64,000 nt of DNA from Mycolicibacterium porcinum (GTDB taxonomy: Bacteria; Actinomycetota; Actinomycetes; Mycobacteriales; Mycobacteriaceae), in NCBI GenBank assembly GCA_001942045.1, contig MSTD01000001.1, positions 167,997-231,996 of the forward strand, written 5' to 3'. The notes beneath the pieces are model-generated. The model was not told the DNA's origin and searched no databases. It worked only from the letters and a program-made list of their open reading frames with translations. Position 1 is the first letter of the stretch; each line of letters starts with the position of its first letter. Of this stretch, positions 58,734 to 64,000 are shown in pieces. A program made the translations under genes and the position numbers.

Positions 58734-59881
58734 GATCCGGTCCACTGCAGGGTGTTCGGGTCATCGACCTCACCGCCATGGTGATGGGGCCGTACTGCAC
58801 GCAGATAATGGCCGACATGGGTGCCGACGTCATCAAGGTCGAAACCCCGGCGGGGGACAACACCCGCTACATCTCGGTGGGCCCGGCGCCCGGCATGAGC
58901 GGTGTGTTCGTCAACGTCAACCGTGGCAAGCGCAGTGTGGTTCTGGATCTACGTTCGCCGGAAGGCAAGGCGGACCTGCGCGCCCTGATCGCCGACGCCG
59001 ACGTGTTCATCCACTCGATGCGGGCCAAGGCCATCACCAAGCTGGGCTTCGGTTACGACGACGTGGCGGCGATCAACCCCGGCATCGTCTATACGAATTG
59101 CTACGGGTACGGCCGGCGCGGGCCGGATGCCGACCGCCCCGCCTACGACGACACCATCCAGGCCGAGTGCGGATTGCCCGCCGTGCAACAGCAATTGACC
59201 GGCGAGGCCTCCTACGTCGGCACGATCATGGCCGACAAGGTGGCCGGCCTGACCGCGCTGTACGCCACGACGATGGCCCTGTTCCACCGGGAACGCACCG
59301 GCGAGGGCCAGGAGGTGGAGGTCAGCATGTTCGAGACCATGGCCTCCTTCATGCTGGTCGAACATGCCAACGGCGCCATGTTCGACCCTCCGCTGGGTCC
59401 GGCGGTATACCCGCGCGCGGTCACGCCGAATCGCAAGCCGTACGAGACGAAGGACGGCCACATCGCGGCGCTGGTCTACAACGACAAGCACTGGAACGCC
59501 TTCATCGACCGGGTGCAGCCCGCATGGAACAGCGCCGAGTACGCGACCTTGGAGCAGCGGGCGAAGAAGATCGACACGGTGTACGGGCTGGTGGCCCAGA
59601 CCCTCAAGGAGCGGACCACTGCGGAGTGGCTGGATCTGTTCGCGGAGTTGGAGATTCCCGCGGCGCCGATGCTGACCCCGGATGCGCTGTTCGAGAACGA
59701 GCACCTCAACGCGGTCGGCTTGTTCGAGACCGTCGACACTCCGCATGGGCAGGTGCGGATGCCGGGTGTGCCGACCTGGTTCTCCCGGACTCCGGGTCAC
59801 GTCGCCGGATATGCGCCCGAGCTCGGGGCGGACACCGATGAGGTCCTTGCCGAGCTGCGATCCCGCGAGATCGCCGGCTGA
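58730..59881 (+). CDS. CaiB/BaiF family III CoA-transferase
   Basis: A 383-residue CoA-transferase: N-terminal Gly-Val-Arg-Val-Ile-Asp-Leu-Thr, Gly-Ala-Asp-Val-Ile-Lys-Val-Glu, and the Gly-Pro-Asp-Ala-Asp-Arg-Pro-Ala-Tyr-Asp-Asp segment with the likely catalytic Asp (about residue 143-144). ATGA overlap with the SDR. It could pass CoA between two acids of the pathway without ATP. Confidence 0.9.
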   Translation: MRSGPLQGVRVIDLTAMVMGPYCTQIMADMGADVIKVETPAGDNTRYISVGPAPGMSGVFVNVNRGKRSVVLDLRSPEGKADLRALIADADVFIHSMRAKAITKLGFGYDDVAAINPGIVYTNCYGYGRRGPDADRPAYDDTIQAECGLPAVQQQLTGEASYVGTIMADKVAGLTALYATTMALFHRERTGEGQEVEVSMFETMASFMLVEHANGAMFDPPLGPAVYPRAVTPNRKPYETKDGHIAALVYNDKHWNAFIDRVQPAWNSAEYATLEQRAKKIDTVYGLVAQTLKERTTAEWLDLFAELEIPAAPMLTPDALFENEHLNAVGLFETVDTPHGQVRMPGVPTWFSRTPGHVAGYAPELGADTDEVLAELRSREIAG

Positions 59882-59903
59882 GCGGCGGAGAGAAAGGCCA
59901 GGA

Positions 59904-61073
59904 GTGGATTTCGATTTTGGTGAGGCGGCTGACACGCTGCGCGGTGAGCTGCGCGCGTTGATCGCCGAGGAGGTGCCCGCCGATTTCCTGGGCGCGTTCA
60001 CCGATGACCCCGCCGATCTGGCGGTGGCTCAGCAGTGCTGCCGGACACTGGCCCAGCAGCACCTGCTGTGTATGTCGTGGCCGAAGGAGTTCGGTGGCGG
60101 GGACGCGTCGGTGTGGGAGCAGACCGTGGTGCGCGAGGAGATGTGGGCGCATCACGAGCCGCGGGGAGCCCAGTACATGGGGGTCAACTGGGTGGGCCCG
60201 ATCATCATGCGGCACGGCACCGAAGAGCAGCAGCGCAAGCATCTGCCGCCGATCGCCAATGGTGAAGTGATCTGGTGCCAGGGCTTTTCCGAGCCCGAGG
60301 CGGGCTCGGACTTGGCCTCGCTGCGCACCTTCGCCCGTCGGGAGGACGACGGCTGGCGGATCAACGGCCAGAAGATCTGGACGTCCTACGCCACGATGGC
60401 GCAATGGATCTTCCTGCTGGCCCGTACCTCCAAGTTGGGAGAGGGCGCAGCCCAGAAAAAACAACACGGCATGACCATCTTCCTGGTACCGATGGACTCA
60501 CCGGGGATCACGGTCCGCCCGATCCGCACCATGATGGGTCCGCACCATCTCAATGAAGTGTTCTTCGATGACCTCAAGGTCACCGAGGACGACGTGTTGG
60601 GCACGGTGGACCAGGGCTGGTCGATTGTGCAGGACGTGGTGTCGTTCGAGCGCGTCGGTATCGCCCGCTATGCGCGCTGTGAGCGGCTGCTGCAGGCAGC
60701 GCCCGAGGTGCTCGGCGACACATGGGAGCAACTGCCGGTCGAGCTGCGGGGCCGGTGGACGCGGATGCTCACGCACTGCCGCCGGGCCCGGCTGATGGCC
60801 TACCGGGTGGTGTCGATGCAGGCGACCGGTCGGGTGAATCCCGGTGACTCCGCGGCCTATCGGATCGCGGTGACGCGGCTGGACCAGGAGAGCGCCGAGG
60901 TGCTGATGGAGATATCCGCAGCCTTGCCTCGCGGCGCCAGCCCGGAAGCCGAGTACTTCCGCGCCGAGGTGGAGGATCACTGGCGCTACTCGCAGGCGTC
61001 CACGGTGTCCTCGGGCAGCATCGAGATGCAACGCATCCTGTTGTCGCGGACGATGCTGGCCGGAAAGGCGTGA
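59904..61073 (+). CDS. Acyl-CoA dehydrogenase, subunit of pair 1
   Basis: A 389-residue acyl-CoA dehydrogenase-like protein. The substrate/FAD segment Gly-Phe-Ser-Glu-Pro-Glu-Ala-Gly-Ser-Asp-Leu-Ala-Ser is complete, and the C-terminal Ser-Ser-Gly-Ser-Ile-Glu-Met-Gln-Arg is present. The Arg-x-Gln-Phe-Gly motif of the FAD-binding half is missing. That motif occurs in the overlapping downstream gene, suggesting a heteromeric enzyme. GTG 59904 after a GGAG-like site is chosen; the longer frame lies in the CoA-transferase gene. Confidence 0.88.
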   Translation: MDFDFGEAADTLRGELRALIAEEVPADFLGAFTDDPADLAVAQQCCRTLAQQHLLCMSWPKEFGGGDASVWEQTVVREEMWAHHEPRGAQYMGVNWVGPIIMRHGTEEQQRKHLPPIANGEVIWCQGFSEPEAGSDLASLRTFARREDDGWRINGQKIWTSYATMAQWIFLLARTSKLGEGAAQKKQHGMTIFLVPMDSPGITVRPIRTMMGPHHLNEVFFDDLKVTEDDVLGTVDQGWSIVQDVVSFERVGIARYARCERLLQAAPEVLGDTWEQLPVELRGRWTRMLTHCRRARLMAYRVVSMQATGRVNPGDSAAYRIAVTRLDQESAEVLMEISAALPRGASPEAEYFRAEVEDHWRYSQASTVSSGSIEMQRILLSRTMLAGKA

Positions 61074-62002
61074 CGACGATGATCCTGGATCTCAGCGATG
61101 ACGCGAAAGAGTATGGCCGCGAGGCACTGAAGGCGTTCGAAGCCGCCGGTGGTGATCAGCTGCTGACCCAGGCTGACGCCAAGCCTGACACCCGGGCCGG
61201 GTTGGTCACGCCGGTGCTGGACGGCCTGGGTGTGTTCGAGCTCGAACCACGCAGCGATGCGGACTCATTGGAGGCCGCGGCCGCGGTGTGCCGCAGCGCC
61301 GGCTATTGGGCGCTGCCCTATCCGGTCGCGGAGCGGTTGGCGCGCCCGGCGGATCTGGACGTCGACGGTCTGGTCGTCATCGACGCCGATGCCCCGGAGG
61401 CGGCGTTGCAGGGATTGGACAACCGTTGGGCAGCAGTCACATTGGATGGTGCGCGTAGCACTGTGACCGCCACCGGTGCGGCGGGCCCGTCGTTCGCCAC
61501 CGCGGTCGAGCTTGGCGCCGCGGACAGTTCAGGCTCGAACGACGTGGCGTTGGCCCTGGCTCTTCCGTCATGGACGCTGCTCGGCATGCTGGACCGGGCC
61601 ATCGATCTCACGGTCGCCCACGTGACCCTGCGCAAGCAGTTCGGCCAGCCGTTGTCGTCATTCCAGGGTGTGCAGTTCCAGCTGACCGACGCCGAGGTGG
61701 AGCGCAGCGGCGTCGACATGCTGGCCAAATACACGCTGTGGAGCCTGGTCACGAACCCGGCCGACGAGGCGGTCAACGATGCGCTGGCCTTGCGGCTGGC
61801 CGCGATCGAGGCGGCCGAAGTGGTGTTCCGGGTGTGCCATCAGCTGCACGGCGCGGTCGGTTTCTGCGATGAGACCACGCTGTCGTGGCTGTCGCGCTAC
61901 AGCCAGCCCCTGCGCCGCTTGCCGTTCGGGGTGTCCAAGACTCGCGACATCCTCACCGCTCGGTTGGGCCGGCGCGGACTCACCGGGTTGTTCTCATCAT
62001 GA
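61070..62002 (+). CDS. Short acyl-CoA dehydrogenase-like subunit of pair 1
   Basis: A 310-residue acyl-CoA dehydrogenase relative, shorter than usual. It has the FAD-binding Arg-Lys-Gln-Phe-Gly-Gln-Pro-Leu-Ser-Ser-Phe-Gln motif (about residue 187), but lacks the Gly-Phe-Ser-Glu-Pro segment and the C-terminal Gly-x-x-Glu-x-x-Arg motif. Overlaps the previous and next genes by ATGA (GTG 61070 or ATG 61079 start). Most likely complements the preceding subunit. Confidence 0.85.
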   Translation: MTTMILDLSDDAKEYGREALKAFEAAGGDQLLTQADAKPDTRAGLVTPVLDGLGVFELEPRSDADSLEAAAAVCRSAGYWALPYPVAERLARPADLDVDGLVVIDADAPEAALQGLDNRWAAVTLDGARSTVTATGAAGPSFATAVELGAADSSGSNDVALALALPSWTLLGMLDRAIDLTVAHVTLRKQFGQPLSSFQGVQFQLTDAEVERSGVDMLAKYTLWSLVTNPADEAVNDALALRLAAIEAAEVVFRVCHQLHGAVGFCDETTLSWLSRYSQPLRRLPFGVSKTRDILTARLGRRGLTGLFSS

Positions 62003-63162
62003 GCGACATCGAGGAGTTCCGTGCCACCGTACGGGACTGGTGCGCAGCCCATGTCCCGAAAGATTGGCGCGCCAACCAGACCGGCGTCAGTGACGACGAG
62101 TTCGTGTCGTTCCAGAAGTCCTGGTTCGCCGAGCTGCACACCGCCGGCTACGCGGTGCCCCACTGGCCGGCCGAATGGGGCGGCGGCATGGGAGTCGCCG
62201 AACAGATCGTGCTGTATCAGGAGCTGGCCGCACACGACGCGCCGCGCCTGGTCCTGGCCTTCGTCGGGATCCACCACGCCGCCTCAACCCTGTTGGCCGC
62301 GGGCACCGACGAGCAGCGGCAACGGCACCTGCCCGCCATCCTCGACGGCGAGATCTGGGTGCAAGGGTTCTCCGAGCCGGAGGCCGGATCCGACCTCGCG
62401 GCATTACGCACCACGGCCCGAGCTAATGGCGACACCTTCATCGTCAACGGCCAGAAGCTGTGGGCCAGCGGCGCGATGCACGCCGACTGGTGTCTGCTGC
62501 TGGCCCGCACCGATCCGGAAGCGCCCAAACGGCACGGCATCTCCTACTTCCTGATGGACATGACGACACCCGGCATCGAGGTACGTCCGATCCGAAACGC
62601 GGTGGGGGATTCACACTTCTGCGAGATCTTCCTCAACGACGTCGCGATCCCCGCGACCAACCTGATCGGCCCGGTCAACAAGGGGTGGCAGGTGGCCCAG
62701 GCCACGCTCGGTGCCGAACGTGGCATGACCATGCTGGAACTGTCGGAGCGGTTGAGCAATGCCGGCTTCAGGTGGCTGCTGGACGCCGCACCCCTCGACG
62801 ATCCCGTGGTGGCAGACCGGTTGGCGCAGTTCGAAATCGAGCTCACCGGGCTGCGCGGGCTGTGCCGAGATCTGGTGGAACGCACCGAGGCGGGACGGGC
62901 CGGCCCGGCCGACGCTTCGATCGTCAAGCTGTATTACAGCGAACTGTTGCAGCGGATGACGGGATTTGGTGCCGAGATCGGCGGGTTGGCCGCCCACACC
63001 GTGTTGGCCAAACCGGCCTCCAGCGGCTGGGAGTCGGGCGCCTGGATGCTCGATTTCATCGGATCCTGGGAGTGGACGATCCCCGGCGGAGCCAGCGAGA
63101 TCCAGCGCACCATCATCGGTGAGCGGGGTCTGGGCCTGCCCCGAGAACCGAGTGCGGTGTGA
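61999..63162 (+). CDS. Acyl-CoA dehydrogenase, subunit of pair 2
   Basis: A 387-residue acyl-CoA dehydrogenase with Gly-Phe-Ser-Glu-Pro-Glu-Ala-Gly-Ser-Asp-Leu-Ala and the C-terminal Gly-Gly-Ala-Ser-Glu-Ile-Gln-Arg-Thr-Ile-Ile-Gly-Glu-Arg. The Arg-x-Gln-Phe-Gly motif is absent, as in the subunit at 59904. ATG 61999 overlaps the upstream stop. Probably forms a complex with the next gene product. Confidence 0.88.
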   Translation: MSDIEEFRATVRDWCAAHVPKDWRANQTGVSDDEFVSFQKSWFAELHTAGYAVPHWPAEWGGGMGVAEQIVLYQELAAHDAPRLVLAFVGIHHAASTLLAAGTDEQRQRHLPAILDGEIWVQGFSEPEAGSDLAALRTTARANGDTFIVNGQKLWASGAMHADWCLLLARTDPEAPKRHGISYFLMDMTTPGIEVRPIRNAVGDSHFCEIFLNDVAIPATNLIGPVNKGWQVAQATLGAERGMTMLELSERLSNAGFRWLLDAAPLDDPVVADRLAQFEIELTGLRGLCRDLVERTEAGRAGPADASIVKLYYSELLQRMTGFGAEIGGLAAHTVLAKPASSGWESGAWMLDFIGSWEWTIPGGASEIQRTIIGERGLGLPREPSAV

Positions 63163-64000
63163 TGAGCGAATTTTCGGAGCTGCACGACGACCTGCGTTCG
63201 GTGGCGGCCGATCTGCTGGCCAAAGACACCGTCGACTGGCCGTTGCTGGTTTCTGCGGGATGGGTCGGGCTGGACGCGCCCGAGGAAGCCGGTGGGGCCG
63301 GCGCGAGCTTCGCCGAGGTGGCGGTGATCTGCGAGGAGTTGGGCCGCGCCGCGGCCACGACCGGCTACTTGGGCAGTGCTGTGCTGGCCATCGGCGCACT
63401 GAATGCGTTGCAGTCCAAGGATTCCCGGGATGCCCTGCTGCAGGCGGTGGTGGCCGGAAGCGCCCGTGCTGCCGTGACGTTACCGGGCACCGGGGAACCG
63501 GCGCCGTTCGAGCTGGCCACCACTCGACTGGGCTGGCGGGTCCACGGCCGCGCTGATTTCGTGCCCGACGCTACCGGAGCTCACCGGCTGCTGCTGCCCG
63601 CCCGGGACGCCGACGGGGGCGCGGTGCTGGTCGACGTCGTCCCTGACGCACCCGGGCTGACAGTCAGCGAGCAGCCGGTGCTCGACGAGACCCGCAGGCT
63701 CGCCACCGTGACGGCCGAGGGCGTCGAGGTCGACGAGCATGCGGTGTGGCGGTTCGACGGCGACGCCGCGGCGCAACTGCAGGGCCTGACGGACCGGGCC
63801 GCGCTCGCGGTGGCCTGCGACAGCCTGGGCGTCGCGCAGGCCATGCTCGACACCACCGCGGCCTACACCGGCGTCCGCCAGCAGTTCGGCCGTCCGATCG
63901 GTTCATTCCAGGCCGTCAAGCACGCCTGCGCTGACATGCTCGTGACGATCTCGGTGGCCCGCCAACTGGTGGACGCAGCCATTGCGACGGATGGCGACGA
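63162..64000 (+). CDS. Acyl-CoA dehydrogenase-like subunit of pair 2, cut by window end
   Basis: The first 279 residues are present. It has the Arg-Gln-Gln-Phe-Gly-Arg-Pro-Ile-Gly-Ser-Phe-Gln motif and lacks the Gly-Phe-Ser-Glu-Pro segment, the same pattern as the subunit at 61070. Start overlaps the previous stop as TGATG. The gene runs beyond the window, so its C-terminus is not seen. Confidence 0.85.
   Translation, partial: MSEFSELHDDLRSVAADLLAKDTVDWPLLVSAGWVGLDAPEEAGGAGASFAEVAVICEELGRAAATTGYLGSAVLAIGALNALQSKDSRDALLQAVVAGSARAAVTLPGTGEPAPFELATTRLGWRVHGRADFVPDATGAHRLLLPARDADGGAVLVDVVPDAPGLTVSEQPVLDETRRLATVTAEGVEVDEHAVWRFDGDAAAQLQGLTDRAALAVACDSLGVAQAMLDTTAAYTGVRQQFGRPIGSFQAVKHACADMLVTISVARQLVDAAIATDGD

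Noticed and set aside
1..64000. CRISPR arrays, insertion sequences, prophage, tRNA or rRNA genes
   Set aside because: I saw no repeat-spacer arrays, transposase or integrase motifs, or structural RNA signatures other than the M-box.

Overview
The window is high-GC actinobacterial DNA, almost certainly from a rapidly growing Mycobacterium (Mycolicibacterium). The main reason is gene order recalled from M. tuberculosis: an Rv0897c-like oxidoreductase, Rv0898c (DUF2630), arfABC (Rv0899-0901), prrB-prrA (Rv0902c-0903c), accD3-echA6-Rv0906 (Rv0904c-0906), ctpE (Rv0908) and the Rv0909-Rv0910 pair occur here in the same order. A block of about 20.6 kb (5.58-26.1 kb) lies between prrA and accD3, which I recall as neighbours in M. 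tuberculosis. Homology statements come from reading the proteins and from memory, not from a search.

Layout. 0-5.5 kb: truncated oxidoreductase, DUF2630, FKBP, arfABC, prrBA. 5.6-11.3 kb: three ABC-exporter half-transporters. 11.3-17.2 kb: epoxide hydrolase, a helix-turn-helix-like protein, a GAF-LuxR regulator and two acyl-CoA ligases. 17.2-26.1 kb: lipoprotein asparaginase, small membrane proteins, an MgtA-type Mg2+ ATPase with a long leader (M-box riboswitch plus two small ORFs), and a degenerate ABC ATPase with a YhgE/Pip membrane protein. 26.1-32.6 kb: the conserved accD3-Rv0910 segment. 32.7-36.2 kb: frdABCD preceded by a small Cys/His protein and a CRP-like site. 36.3-41.4 kb: an unidentified membrane system built from two near-identical polytopic proteins, two tiny single-span proteins, a NorQ/CbbQ-type AAA+ ATPase, a NorD/CbbO-type VWA protein and a TetR regulator. 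41.5-45.3 kb: SDRs, a DapB-like reductase, and a MarR regulator with two matching operators. 45.3-64 kb: a large catabolic region with acyl-CoA ligases, SDRs, GntR, a beta-propeller protein, Rieske oxygenase, LLM flavoenzyme, Baeyer-Villiger monooxygenase, TauD-type dioxygenase, CoA-transferase and four acyl-CoA dehydrogenases in two complementary pairs. It resembles degradation of a cyclic, perhaps terpenoid or steroid-like, carbon source.

Main points. (1) arfA is interrupted by a stop, but inverting the 46 bp between two GCGGCCGC palindromes restores one open frame matching the family. This is either an invertible micro-segment or a sequencing/assembly error. (2) The mgtA leader combines a promoter, an M-box, a Pro-rich leader peptide resembling enterobacterial MgtL, a second small ORF and a hairpin. 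(3) The NorQ/NorD-associated membrane cluster looks like an uncharacterised membrane metalloenzyme system. (4) Several strong palindromic operators can be paired with adjacent regulators. I saw no tRNA, rRNA, CRISPR array, insertion sequence or prophage.
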